NCBI GenBank assembly: GCA_012934845.2
Contig: WNNJ02003319.1
Span: forward strand, 61,288 to 125,287
Length of the DNA: 64,000 nt
Direction of reading: 5' to 3'
Origin: Pomphorhynchus laevis
Taxonomy: Eukaryota; Acanthocephala; Palaeacanthocephala; Echinorhynchida; Pomphorhynchidae
A program made the translations under genes and the position numbers. Under the pieces are notes generated by a model, which ran no database searches, had not been told where the DNA came from, and saw only the letters and a list, made by a program, of their open reading frames with translations. Positions 53,329 through 63,514 of the stretch are shown one piece after another; positions within the stretch are counted from its first letter, which is position 1, and each line of letters starts with the position of its first letter.

Positions 53329-54671
53329 CGAATTTTTGGCCTTGTGTGTACAACGTGAAAATTTCCATTGATTTGACGTATAGATAAGGATGACTCGCCG
53401 TTTGTTTCACGTCGATGTTTCTCAATGCGAGCTAAATTGAGCTGGGCAATATCAGAAGGGGAGCGGTCAGGAAAGATACGACTAGTAGACGAAGTGGTAA
53501 GAAGTTTAAAACGTTGGGAAAGTACCAAGGATGCATGTGAACTATGTCGGAAAACGATTTTTAGGAGTGGAGGACTGAGATGATTGGATTTAGTGGATTT
53601 GTTTAAACGGATCAAAGATACAGGAGCGATATTATTGAAGAGGGATGGATTATTATCAGGAAGAATGGTTGCTAGGATAGACCTGAAAGCAGATACATCA
53701 TCATCGAGGCGACATTGAGGAGAAGCAGATTCGGAAACCTTTAAATTAGATATGATAATGCATCGATCGCGCGAAGGAAAACGATTACGTAGTGGTGGAC
53801 GGACAGACCTGGTAGCAGTAGAGGCAGAAGAGCAGATAAACGTGGGAATGACAGGGGTGCTAAGTGAAGATTTAAGATAGTTTGGAGCATGTGTGACAGG
53901 AGTGGAGTGTTGAATCGGTTGATCGGAGATGTTACTGGAGATGATTTTGACGGAAGGATGTAAATTATTGATAGGTGATACGGTTGGAGCATGTGTGACA
54001 GAAGTGGATTGTTGAATAGGTTGAACGGAGATGTTACTGGAGATAATTTTGACAGAAGGATGTAAATTATTGAGAAGTGATACGGTAGAGGTAGAGTAAG
54101 GAGTACGTGAAGAGAAGAAAGAAGTATGAGATGTATTTAGATGTGGGGATGAATAGGAAAAATGAGGTACGAGATGAAGGCCTTTACTGTTTGCATTGTT
54201 AGGAAGATGAAGATTAAGGGAAGTTTTATCCGTAGTTAAAGGAGGAGTGTGTGTGAGAGAAGTTTCAAGAACGGGTTTCATAGATGACGAAGGAGTTAGT
54301 AAGCAAACGGATGACGACGATAGATTGGAAGTTATGCTGTCGTTTGTTGATGTTCCATGTATAACAGCGGTCTGAGTCGACTGAGAGATATCATCAAGTT
54401 TATTTATTGAGCACAAATCTGTTTTGTTAGCGTTCAGAACGTCTCCACCGTTTGAGTGGTCATTCTTCATTAGCTTACCTACGAGGGCAGCACAACAGAA
54501 GCCGCAGAGGAAATTCCGATTTAAAACGTTGTCCTCGTCAGTGAAAGGAATGGCAACGTGAGTCCAAACATTGCAGTTCTTGTTGTCGCATCCAATTTGC
54601 TTTTCGATGTAAGCTTCCTTGACGGACTTGAGTTGCTGGCCGACATTTTTAGTTAGCTTTCTCTTTGCCAT
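53292..54671 (-). CDS. LINE A ORF1 (zinc finger and RRM-like domain)
   Basis: Open frame of 459 residues from ATG 54671. Residues about 28-65 form a zinc-binding region (CDNKNCNVWTHVAIPF, then FLCGFC) resembling the PHD-type fingers of CR1 ORF1 proteins. A Ser/Thr/Pro-rich middle follows, containing a 34-residue tandem duplication (NNLHPSVKIISSNIS twice; 53882-54085). The C-terminal domain (RDRCIIISNLKVSESASPQ, AFRSILATILPDNN, LLKIVFRHSSHASLVLSQR) is shared with LINE B. It would bind element RNA. It looks intact. Confidence 0.85.
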   Translation of the reverse strand: MAKRKLTKNVGQQLKSVKEAYIEKQIGCDNKNCNVWTHVAIPFTDEDNVLNRNFLCGFCCAALVGKLMKNDHSNGGDVLNANKTDLCSINKLDDISQSTQTAVIHGTSTNDSITSNLSSSSVCLLTPSSSMKPVLETSLTHTPPLTTDKTSLNLHLPNNANSKGLHLVPHFSYSSPHLNTSHTSFFSSRTPYSTSTVSLLNNLHPSVKIISSNISVQPIQQSTSVTHAPTVSPINNLHPSVKIISSNISDQPIQHSTPVTHAPNYLKSSLSTPVIPTFICSSASTATRSVRPPLRNRFPSRDRCIIISNLKVSESASPQCRLDDDVSAFRSILATILPDNNPSLFNNIAPVSLIRLNKSTKSNHLSPPLLKIVFRHSSHASLVLSQRFKLLTTSSTSRIFPDRSPSDIAQLNLARIEKHRRETNGESSLSIRQINGNFHVVHTRPKIRWRPISPPCLLR

Positions 54672-54734
54672 AATAAAATGTTAATTAGTTAGTTATAATC
54701 AAGAATGTTTAAACTCCGTTAGTCTGCAAGTCGT

Positions 54735-55000
54735 TAGTTGTAAGTAGTTCGCGTTAGTTGTAAGTAGTCGTTAGTTGTAAGTAGCGAGCGGATGTCGTCG
54801 ATGGTTGTCGATGATTGTCGATAATTGTCAAGCGGATGGTTGTCGTTAGTTGTCGTCGAAGGTTGTCGTTGGTTGTCGTCGAAGATTGTAGTTTGATTGT
54901 TTTACAATCTTGGTGGACAAGATTTTTCGCGAGCGGAACTGAAATCTGGAACTGAAATCTGGAAGTGAAATCTGGAACTGAAATCTGGAACTGAAATTGT
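54735..55000 (-). repeat. LINE A 5' tandem repeats
   Basis: Three arrays precede ORF1: GTTAGTTGTAAGTAGT-like units at 54735-54785, degenerate TGTCGTCGATGGT-type 13-mers at 54793-54895, and five AACTGAAATCTGG 13-mers at about 54939-55000. The second is related to the LINE B minisatellite. It is a candidate 5' UTR promoter array. Confidence 0.75.
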
Positions 55001-55015
55001 GTATATTAATCTCTG

Positions 55016-55337
55016 AAACTTTTATAGGTTTGCTACCAAAATCGTTTGTATACAGGTTTTGAGGCAAATGGACGTTTATGTCAATTCTGTCGATTGCAAT
55101 TTGAAATAGCAAACGCTGTTCCATGATTTCAGCGTTTTATGGATAAGATTATTGAACGTGAGAATTTGCATGGAACTTGTGCATATTTGGACGATATTTT
55201 ATTATGTGGTCACGATGAAGAATAACACGATAGAAGATTGAACGATTTTATGTGCATAGCTGAGTCTCTGTATTCACTGAATTGTTAACCTCTGTATTCA
55301 CTGAATTGTTTCAAATGTCAATTGATAAATGCGAAAT
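55016..55337 (+). mobile_element. Gypsy RT fragment (fossil)
   Basis: Plus-strand frames read TGFEANGRLCQF, FQRFMDKIIERENLHG and TCAYLDDILLCGHDEE, the central Ty3/Gypsy RT with its YLDD box. It is broken and short. It may be the far side of the element at 48947-49434. Confidence 0.7.
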
Positions 55338-55565
55338 ACCACTGTAGTTCCTGTTTTTAAGAGGGGTGATGAGCACAATCCTGAAAATTATAGACCCATG
55401 AGCTTTACTAGTGTTCTTAGTAAAATTTTGAACGCATTATTTATAAATATGTAGAGATCTTATTGCGCCAGTCGAACCAACTAGATTTACTTCAGCATGG
55501 ATTCACCGTTGGCAGATCGTGCTTATCTAATTTACTTTGTGCTAAACAAGCATGTGTTAATGAAG
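55338..55565 (+). mobile_element. LINE RT fragment
   Basis: Frames read VVPVFKRGDEHNPENYRPMS, SVLSKI, then LDLLQHGFTVGRSCLSNLLC. This is RT entry sequence of the CR1-like type also seen, on the other strand, at 59800-61620. It has frame changes and lacks everything else. Confidence 0.6.
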
Positions 55566-55624
55566 TGTCAATTCGAGAATATCTAATAGTAATATATAAT
55601 ATTGCTAATATTTAATATCTAATG

Positions 55625-56925
55625 TCCAAGGGAACAATTATTGTCGTCTAAACTTAGTGAATTTTGTAAGCACAAAATCGAAACACACGACTACCCAGTC
55701 GTTTCTAATGTCCTTTCTATACTCACTGATCATGTCACCATACACACTTCTCATTCCATGTCATCTTCACTCCCCAACACCCCTGTTCCGTTTCTCCTGT
55801 TTTGTTTCTCAATAACCTACATCCATTAATCAAAATCACATTCACCAACCTTTGCTTCACCAACCTCCACGATCCTTCTACTCATAATCTTTCCTTATAG
55901 TGCTTGCCACTCTTTATATTATCCCTATCATCTTCGTATCTTGATGTCAAGCCTAATCCCTTCATATCATCAACTTCCAGCTCTTATATCTTGATCTCAC
56001 CCACTCACGTCACTCGTTTTCTTTTACGGAAACACATGCCTTCTCGCGATCTTTGCGTCATCGTCACTAATATCACTTCTTCCATCTCTTTATATCCACA
56101 AGCACGTCTCGACCACGATGTTTCCGCCTTCATATCCATCATCTCGTATCTTGTTCCTGTGGATAACCCATCCTTTTTCAACTACATCTATCCTGTCGCA
56201 TTCATCCGCCTAAAAAATCTTAAGAGCTAATCCCTCTCAATCCCTCGTTTGAAAATTGTTTTAAAGCATCGCTCTCACCCACCCTCTGTCTTCTCCACAC
56301 AGTTAAAACTCATCTCCTCTTTAGCCACCCGCATTTTCCCCTATCGCAACCCTTCCTAAATTGCTTAACTCCCTTTTGCCCGAATCAAAAAACGCCGTCG
56401 CGTGGAAAACAGCGCAACATCTTTCTCCATCCGAAACATCTACGGAAGTTTTCAAGTTGTCTACACCTGCCCAAAATTCGATGGCGCTCTATCTCCCCTG
56501 TGTCTTTTCCTCTAACCCCATTCGCCATTGGACACGGTTACCGCTTCGGCTTTCTCAACACTAGATCTATTCTCTATAAATCCGATCTCATTATCAACCT
56601 ATTCACCAAGAAATCCATTAATCTGTTCTGCCTCACCGAATCCTAACACTCCGATTCCGACGACTTATCCATTCGCTGTTTGCTCTCTGCAAGTTGCTCA
56701 CTAATCGATGCCGCCCGCCCCCTCAGCTCACCTCCTTCTAAATTCTCTAATCATAGTGGTATTGTAGCATCCGCCCGTCATTCCTCGTCTGTTCGCAAAA
56801 TCACTCCCCCTTTCAGTCCTTGCTCTTTTAAATTGTTCACTTGTAGTTCTGCTAGCCCGTTCACTCTAAATCTCGCCATTTTACACCGTCCTGGTTCATA
56901 TGTTTCTCGCATTTTTGTTCAGATA
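55625..56925 (+). mobile_element. LINE B copy, ORF1 and endonuclease only
   Basis: Plus-strand LINE B relative. ORF1 frames include HTSHSMSSSLPNTP and RDLCVIVTNITSSISLYPQ. After the ORF1/ORF2 junction near 56480, the endonuclease reads LLNTRSILYKSDLIINLFTK, SDSDDLSIRCLLSASC and LAILHRPGSYVS. It ends abruptly at about 56925, before the RT, so it is truncated at the 3' side. It has several stops and frameshifts and is older than the copy at 27159. Confidence 0.75.
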
Positions 56926-57110
56926 TTTGCTGTCTCCATATCCTCTGATAGTCCAATATATTATGTTGCGAGAATATATTGGATTTGGAATATATTGTAT
57001 ATATCAAATATATTGAATATATTGGATATAATGAATATACAAGATATGGGGATAGATATTTGTTATCTACATATCTTCTGATAGTCCAATATATTTTGTT
57101 GTTATCAAGA
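56926..57110. repeat. 48-base duplication around AT-rich palindromes
   Basis: A 48-base stretch ending GATAGTCCAATATATT (about 56928-56976) recurs at about 57049-57098. The interval is made of AATATATTGGA-type words that pair with the TCCAATATATT ends. It lies at the 3' breakpoint of the LINE B fragment. Confidence 0.7.
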
Positions 57111-57348
57111 TATCAATGACCCCTATTTTAAGATTAATCCATTGTTGGGGGCATTAGAGGGATCCGAGCTAGTCTATTAACGAACTAGCCGTACGATTAA
57201 TACAAGCCGGTCAGTTATTTAGCCGCCTGAATATTCAGATGTTGCTCAGACCGTACGACGGGAGGTTATCTGGCAATAGGCCAGATCCGAATCGAACACA
57301 TCACTCGACAACAGATAGGTTCAGCCTGCACCTAGCGGTCCAACATCT
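57111..57348. other. unrecognised unique-looking segment
   Basis: Less AT-rich than its surroundings, with small inverted repeats (CTAGT with ACTAG at about 57170-57190). No coding frame or known element is recognised. Confidence 0.3.
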
Positions 57349-57745
57349 ATTTAATAAATATATCGATTTATTTATTAAACCGACAAGTTTGTGTTCGATT
57401 TTCATCTTATTTTTGATTTATTATACATAGTTGAAATTCATAAACTGCTTTTTAAAGAGGATATTATTTGTGTTTTTCTAAATTACATTCATTTAATAAA
57501 TAGATCGATTTATTTATTAAACCGACAAGTTTTTGTTCGATTTTCATCTTATTTTTGATTTATTATACATAGTTGGAATTAATAAACTGCTTTTTTAAAG
57601 AGGCTATTATCAAAACCGACGAATTTATCGATTTTCATCTAATTTTTTATTACACATAATTGCAAGCCCAAAAACAGTCTTTAAAAAATTTTACTTTGTA
57701 CGTTAGAACATTATATTCATTTATTAAATATATCGATTATATAAG
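57349..57745. repeat. tandem repeat, 142-base period, decaying
   Basis: A unit starting ATTTAATAAATATATCGATT at 57349 repeats at 57491 with few changes. A partial third unit starts near 57613 (CCGACGAATTTATCGATTTTC), and the opening of a fourth lies at 57719. The units become progressively divergent to the right. Confidence 0.75.
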
Positions 57746-59045
57746 CATGTGACCCCATCAGTTGATCACGTTTTTCATTAATGTTCTTCTGACATGCACA
57801 AAGAACATTTTAGCCGTAAAATGTTTTGCTAAGTTTCTTCTCATAAATTATAAAATCACGCAATTATGATTCAATCTCGGATCTGTACTAGAAGATGAAT
57901 CTCTTTTAATATGTCAGAATCATCAATTTATCTCAGAGTACGTAATTTCAATACTCCTGAAAGTTTTGTAAAAGCTAAGTATTTTATGGAAAAATTTCAT
58001 CATCCTAAATTACGATTTTTATATACCGAACTGTTTTTATATTTGTAAGTTTTGGTTGGAGCAGCTTTTTTGAAATAACAAATTTACTTCCGTTTCTCAC
58101 TAATTCTTAGAAATGTTCACTGCTGTCTTCTGTACGTTATTAATTACTTCATTATAGTAAATTAAAATAGCAATTTGAGTGGTAACACTAATGTTTTTAA
58201 TATATTTTATAAAATATAAAATATATAAAAAATATATAATGCAAGTTTTTAATTATTTAATCGTTTTGTCTATTTTAAATAAATTACAAAGTACAATTTT
58301 CTAAGTAAAAATATTCTTGACTGTTGATTAGTTTCTGCTTTGTTAAATTCAATTCAGAAAAAATTACTAATAATATTATTTCTCTTTAATTAATAATTAT
58401 TAGTTCAGTAAATTAAAGTTACATGATAACGCAAGTATGTAGCTGTATGCATTCATTGTTACTGACTGCAATACCGGAAGTTTGGTAACTTGAGAGAATC
58501 CTCAAAGTATTTGTTACTCGTAGGGGTAAATATAAGTAAATTTTTTGAACGCTTTAATACAATGTGTTTGGATAGAGTGAGTTTGCATTTGATTTATATA
58601 ATGTGTCTTAGAAAATTATTTGTAATAAAATTACGCAATATGATATGATTTTAAGTCCTGAAAAATTAAGACGATTTTTAATGTATGGATTTTTTTACTA
58701 GTAATTTATCTAAATCAGATACAGCTAAGCAATTCATTAATGTCAAACAATTCGAAGTATTTTTTTAAGAAATACCGGCTTGTTTGGAAATTGGATTTTC
58801 GAAATTATAAAATCAAATATCGTTTTCTGTAAAATAGTAATCTCAGATACTACCAAATACATCGTTTGGTACTTATCAGCCAATTCATAAATTTGACTTT
58901 TTTAAATTTCAAATTTAATTTTAAGTTGATATAAATAATATAAAATCTTATGTAGCAATTATTCTTTAATAATAATCATAATAAATACACAATTCGAAGG
59001 TTTACCCGCAAATGCGTTCTTAATAAAACACTATTATATATACGC
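57746..59045. other. 1.3 kb of AT-rich DNA, nothing recognised
   Basis: No frame with a recognisable domain, no tandem repeat and no structured RNA that I can support. It could be genuine intergenic DNA or old element sequence beyond recognition. Confidence 0.5.
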
Positions 59046-59800
59046 TAAATCGATTTTATTATCCTATTCTGAAGTCATCTATCAACATGGGTTCTCCTGG
59101 TTGAGCGAGGGCACCGGAAACTCGCAGACCCTGCACGAGCTATAGCAAATCCAATTTGCCTTTTTAAGTAACTCAGCACGTTTGAGTACGCAAATTTGTT
59201 AGCGATGGTTCGCTTGGTAGCGATAGCTCTGAGTAGACTCATAGCAGATACTCCGATTCCACCAAAAGTTGATAATATGATAGGACCAAAATGTCCATGT
59301 TCGACGATCGATATTCTCTCAGCATATTTTGATTGCTTGCGGGATTCGTTGTATAGGAAAGAAGATTCTGGGCTACTGATGACGTTAGATTGAGCGAGTA
59401 TTGAGAAAACATTGACGTCTATGAACGTCGGCTCGAATCTTGCGCTTCGCATCCCAGAGCACACCACATCTAGTCGTGCACCATTTTCTTTTGATGTTGT
59501 TTCCTGCTCGAATATCAATGCCTCCGGAACTTTCACGAGTACAGGCTAAGTAGCGACTCCATGGCATACCTCAGAAAGCTCGAACGCAAGCATGTCTCGT
59601 ACGACATTGTGGAGGATAATCGGAAGACCTCCCTTTTTACATAAGAGAGCATGGCTAGCAGTCTGAATTGTTCCGCAAGCGCATTTACCTTGAGATACGT
59701 TTGGAGGGATTTAACCGTAACGCGAACATATGGCATCACTGAACTCGTTGCGCCTGAGGTCGAATCCTTCTTTGGCAAGCGGTAGTGCACTTAACCAAGT
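59046..59800 (-). mobile_element. family D RT protein, C-terminal domain, minus strand
   Basis: On the minus strand frames read STWLSALPLAKEGFDLRRNE, CACGTIQTASHALLCKKGG, LHNVVRDMLAFELSEVCHG, then the frame 59536-59075: ENGARLDVVCSGMRSARFEP, FIDVNVFSIL, KYAERISIVEHGHFGPI and LKRQIGFAIARAGSASFRCP. It is homologous to 47700-48500. The Cys-X-Cys...His...Cys cluster and ARLDV...FIDV motif are conserved. It meets a LINE RT at about 59800. Confidence 0.65.
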
Positions 59801-61620
59801 GGATCACCGACCATTGCAGCATTGCGATAACGTTGGATAATGCCTGGTCCATTCGCTGGATAACAGAATGTAGTCTGTTGTGAGAAGCATGTGTCCTCAT
59901 TTTCATGTCTTTAAGGATGCATTAATCAGAATTCCAAGATCGCGGTAAAATGTAACTACCTCGAGTTCATTTACACCTATTACGTAGTTATAGTAACTTT
60001 TGCATCCACGACCCAATCTCATATTCTTGCACTTTCCCAAAGTTAAGGGATAATCATGTACTAAGACTCCATTTATATACTAAATCCAAGTCTAGCTGCA
60101 ATGCCAAGCAGTCTCGTTCGGTCGAGATAATATTCCACATCTTCAAATCGTCCGCATATGCTAAGTGCGGTACTTTGAGCAATTTCATCAGCTCATTAAT
60201 AAAAATGCAAAATAATAGTGGTCCGAGAACTGTTCCTTGTGGTACTCCATGTACAACACTGCGTTGAGATGACAAAACATTTCCTACTCTTACAAACGAT
60301 TGCCGACCATTCAGGAAGTACTTGATCCAGCGAGTTATGTAATGATTTACATTAATTGACTCTAGAATTTTTATCAACTCAGTTTGTGGAACGCGGTCAA
60401 ATGTCTTGAAGAAATCCAAATAGACGACATCCACAACGGCACCACCTGCAATTGCGTCAGCCCATTGTTCACGAGCACATAATGTATTCGTTAGTCATAA
60501 GCGTCCATTTCGAAAACCATGTTGCGAGTCACTCAAGTAGTTTCTTGAGTTTAATATGCTAAGTAAGCTTCTGCGGAGAATTCTCTCAAGTACCTTGCTT
60601 ACAGTGGATGTTAAACTTGTAGGTCTAAATCCATCTATATCGCAAATGTTCTTTGTTTTTGGAAGTGGTACAACGATCGCTGATTTTCAATCATTTGGAA
60701 TAATTGACGAACTAAGAGAAACACTAAACAACTTTGAAAGCGGATACAAAAGTATGCATTTTAATAGATTAAAAACGTAAGCTGGGATATCGTCAGGGCC
60801 AGCTGCCACTGATTTAGATAACTTCGACAACTCTATTTCAACTTCCTCCGTCGACACAACTGTGTATGAACTCTGACAGATGGATGAACCATCACAACTA
60901 TCGACTCTATAAGCAATACCTTCATTCGAAGTTAGCGCAAACACATCAGCAACTTTCTTTGGGTCGTCTATAAATTCATTTCCGATACTAATGCGTCGAA
61001 CACTAGATTTCGATACCTTTGATCGACTAACGTAACTCCAAAATCGTTTGGGTGTGTTTTTTGGAGACATAGCAATATCATTCTCGTACACACATCTCGT
61101 CTGCGATTTTAAGCGATTGCATTCATTGCGAATTCGTTTGTATTCACTATTTAAATTTACACTCTTTTTACTACGACTCCACGTTTTATTTCTTAATCGA
61201 ATGAGACGCTTTAGTTCACTATTGAACCACGACGGTTTATAAGACATTTTGCGCTTAGTTAATATACGTATGGAAGTAAATTCATCGAGAACTTGAAATA
61301 TCATCTTTTTGATAGACTGCCAAATACTCTCAACATCACGATCATTACCAACAAAATGAATCTTTCTAGCCTATTCAATTATCACATTTTCTGGAATCGC
61401 TTCCCATACACGCTCACAACTCTATCTACATAGTGTGATCCGCTCGACATAAAAGGAATCAGAAACTTGACTATCACATGATCGCTTGAACTAATCGGAG
61501 GCTCTTTGTCCAGTAAGAAAATATCTGAATCAATTTTAGAAAATAGCAGGTCAATCATCGATGACGATCCTGCAGAAAAATGAGTATCAAAATTGACATG
61601 TTGAATAAGCAACATTTGAC
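59801..61620 (-). mobile_element. CR1-like LINE: endonuclease end and RT
   Basis: Minus strand. The endonuclease C-terminus (61615-61382) has SMIDLLFSKIDSDIFL and SSSDHVIVKFLIP. A spacer (YKPSWFNSELKRLIRLRNKT) leads to the RT: GPDDIPAYVFNLL, DGFRPTSLTSTVSKVLERIL, QHGFRNGR, VVDVVYLDFFKTFDRVPQ, HGVPQGTVLGPLLFCIFINE and HLAYADDLKMW. A tail (LEVVTFYRDLGILI) continues to about 59830. A few stops and frameshifts are present. Its 5' end meets a Naiad-like 3' end at 61621. Confidence 0.85.
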
Positions 61621-61621
61621 A

Positions 61622-62085
61622 ATTCTAATCAGCTAACTGAGTCTACGTATTTAACATAATTATAAAATAAACAAAACATAATAATGCTAAATCAAAATTT
61701 AATAATTAAATAATAAAATAAATAATTGTTTTTAGATTTTTTATAATTTAAATCAAGTTAAAATAAAAAATTGAAATTTAAAATAAACTTCATTTTTATG
61801 AATTGACTAATAAATAACAGACGTTGTATCAGAATAAGAATTAGAGGTCATCAGGAGGAACTGCTATGCTATCATGTTTCGGCCCCTAACTCATCTACCC
61901 AACATAGCAGCGGGGTTAAATTCCTCTGATAAAACTATCTAGTATCTTATTCTAATACAAAGTATATTATTTATTATCCATCCATAAAAATTTGCCACTT
62001 AAAAGTTTAAATTTATTCTTTATATTATTGTGTTGATTTATATATTTTACTATTCTCTGTTTGATGGTATTTTTATTTTTATTTA
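61622..62085 (-). mobile_element. Naiad-like PLE 3' end, minus strand
   Basis: This matches 49437-49900. CAGCTAACTGAGTCTACG lies at 61630, the structured block at 61848-61918 (CTGCTATGC with CATAGCAG) and the thumb terminus KFLWMDNK at about 61975. About 180 bases of coding sequence remain. It is 5'-truncated. Confidence 0.65.
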
Positions 62086-62217
62086 TTTGTCATGAATTTA
62101 GATTATAATTAATTGCACTACAATTTTGAAATATATTAATCAATAACCCTTCAATCCTTTATTTTTACAAGATGAACATGTATCTTTGTTCATACGATAG
62201 ACAAAATTTGAAGACAT

Positions 62218-62218
62218 G

Positions 62219-62297
<79 letters not shown>
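62218..62297. repeat. (AT)n microsatellite
   Basis: About 80 bases of almost pure TA dinucleotides. Simple-sequence repeat, likely unstable. Confidence 0.95.
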
Positions 62298-62347
62298 TAA
62301 GATAATTGTTTGACCACATTCGGGGATCCTCTAATGGGATGTCAGCC

Positions 62348-62708
62348 ATATAGTTCAATTCAATTAATCAACCCGAATAATACAAGCAGTTGCGAAAATT
62401 AATGATTTATTTAAGACGTTTCGGCGATTAAGCCTTTGTCAATTGTATGTTTATTAGAAACCAAAATTTTTTTAAGGTCGTCCATATTCGTCCATATATT
62501 TTCAGAGTAAAATTTTGTGAACCGGTAAAGACCAAAAACAATATAATTTATTTTAACGTTTCGTCCCTTACTAGGACTTCTTAAAAAAATTTTGGTTTCT
62601 AATAAACATACAATTGACAAAGGCTTAATCGCCGAAACGTCTTAAATAAATCATTAATTTTCGCAACTGCTTGTATTATTCGGGTTGATTAATTGAATTG
62701 AACTATAT
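62348..62708. repeat. 129-bp inverted repeat with 103-base spacer
   Basis: Arms 62348-62476 and 62580-62708 are reverse complements with no mismatch that I found. Each arm carries a PLE-end ribozyme-like block (on the plus strand at about 62616-62643: TTGACAAAGGC, loop, GCCGAAACGTC). The spacer holds a third such block from a different PLE end, on the minus strand (GTCC...GGGACGAAACG), also found at 63429-63514. Confidence 0.9.
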
Positions 62709-62900
62709 ATAATAATTAAATAATAAAATAAATAATTGTTTTTAGATTTTTTATAATTTAAATCAATATATATACTAAATGTATTTATATATATACTAAA
62801 TGGTGTTGCTTGATAGACTGGACTGCACTCGTTCATAATTAGTAAATTATGACATATAATTTACAATTATATGTAAATTAATATATAATTTACATTATAA

Positions 62901-63401
62901 TTATTTAATAAAGTCATCGGGATCGTTGTTGGAATGGGTTTCAATAGGTCGATTGTTCATCGTTGATTGTGTTCTACGAAATCTTCTGTTTGGATGATGT
63001 GCGATTAAACGTAGTTCACTCGGGTGAATAAATCTTCCTGTTAACTTTGACAATTTTCTACACTTTTTCAGAATAAGTCTATTATACAAAATTTGATCCC
63101 TATTTGGAGGGTAAGAATTATAAACACGTCCATAGAAATTTCGAAGTGTATGCGTTAGTTGAATACCTGCAATTCGAAGGATTTGTGCACATTGTGATTG
63201 CAGTGCTGCGATTTTACCTTTCGATACGTCTTTGAGAATTGGGCAGATGCGTTTTTGCAGTCGTAGTCCTTTTGGAATAACGTCATTGTCTATACACGCG
63301 GTTATGTATTGCATATGTACTTCCGCTGCTGTCAATGTATGTAGATTTGGTCTAACTCGCAGGGTCCCACTTGAGACACGATCATATATATTGCGATGCA
63401 T
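62901..63401 (-). CDS. PLE N-terminal ORF
   Basis: Uninterrupted 166-residue frame, start at 63401. It reads LTAAEVHMQYITACIDNDVI, then PKGLRLQKRICPIL, a helical region and a basic middle (KLSKLTGRFIHPSEL, RRFRRTQ). It shares QY(L/I)xxC...PKGLR with 2975-3286, where an endonuclease and ribozyme-like core precede it. The RT would normally follow but is absent, so this is either a separate ORF1 or a truncated N-terminus. A pseudo-LTR-like segment (63429-63514) lies just upstream. Confidence 0.55.
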   Translation of the reverse strand: MHRNIYDRVSSGTLRVRPNLHTLTAAEVHMQYITACIDNDVIPKGLRLQKRICPILKDVSKGKIAALQSQCAQILRIAGIQLTHTLRNFYGRVYNSYPPNRDQILYNRLILKKCRKLSKLTGRFIHPSELRLIAHHPNRRFRRTQSTMNNRPIETHSNNDPDDFIK

Positions 63402-63428
63402 TAAGCTGCGATCCGGGATCTAATATAG

Positions 63429-63514
63429 ATTCGTCCATATATTTTCAGAGTAAAATTTTGTGAACCGGTAAAGACCAAAAACAATATAATTTATTTTAAC
63501 GTTTCGTCCCTTAA
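63429..63514 (-). repeat. PLE pseudo-LTR segment, direct copy of 62486-62571
   Basis: 86 bases (ATTCGTCCATATATTTTCAG onward) repeat the spacer of the inverted repeat in the same orientation. On the minus strand it starts near GGGACGAAACGTT and leads to the PLE N-terminal ORF. Its outer end abuts a LINE A tail. Confidence 0.85.

Larger units (their letters stand above)
50300..55015 (-). mobile_element. LINE A, full-length CR1/L2-like element
   Basis: About 4.7 kb on the minus strand. It starts with two kinds of tandem repeat (54935-55000 and 54793-54895), then ORF1 (54671-53292), ORF2 (53328-50425 with one frameshift) and a 3' UTR with a GCGTGCA/TGCACGC stem-loop and AATAC-type tail at 50300-50345. 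It lies between a Naiad-like piece and a Gypsy RT fragment. It is the most complete LINE A copy. Confidence 0.9.

Noticed and set aside
54846-55124. 92-residue minus-strand frame (MEQRLLFQIAIDR...)
   Set aside because: It spans the LINE A 5' repeats and the antisense of a Gypsy RT fragment, so it is composite by chance.
57150-57345. tRNA-like or Pol III-like words in a less AT-rich segment
   Set aside because: No cloverleaf can be drawn and the box matches are too loose.
62140-62358. Minus-strand frame of alternating Tyr and Ile
   Set aside because: It is a translation of the (AT)n microsatellite.
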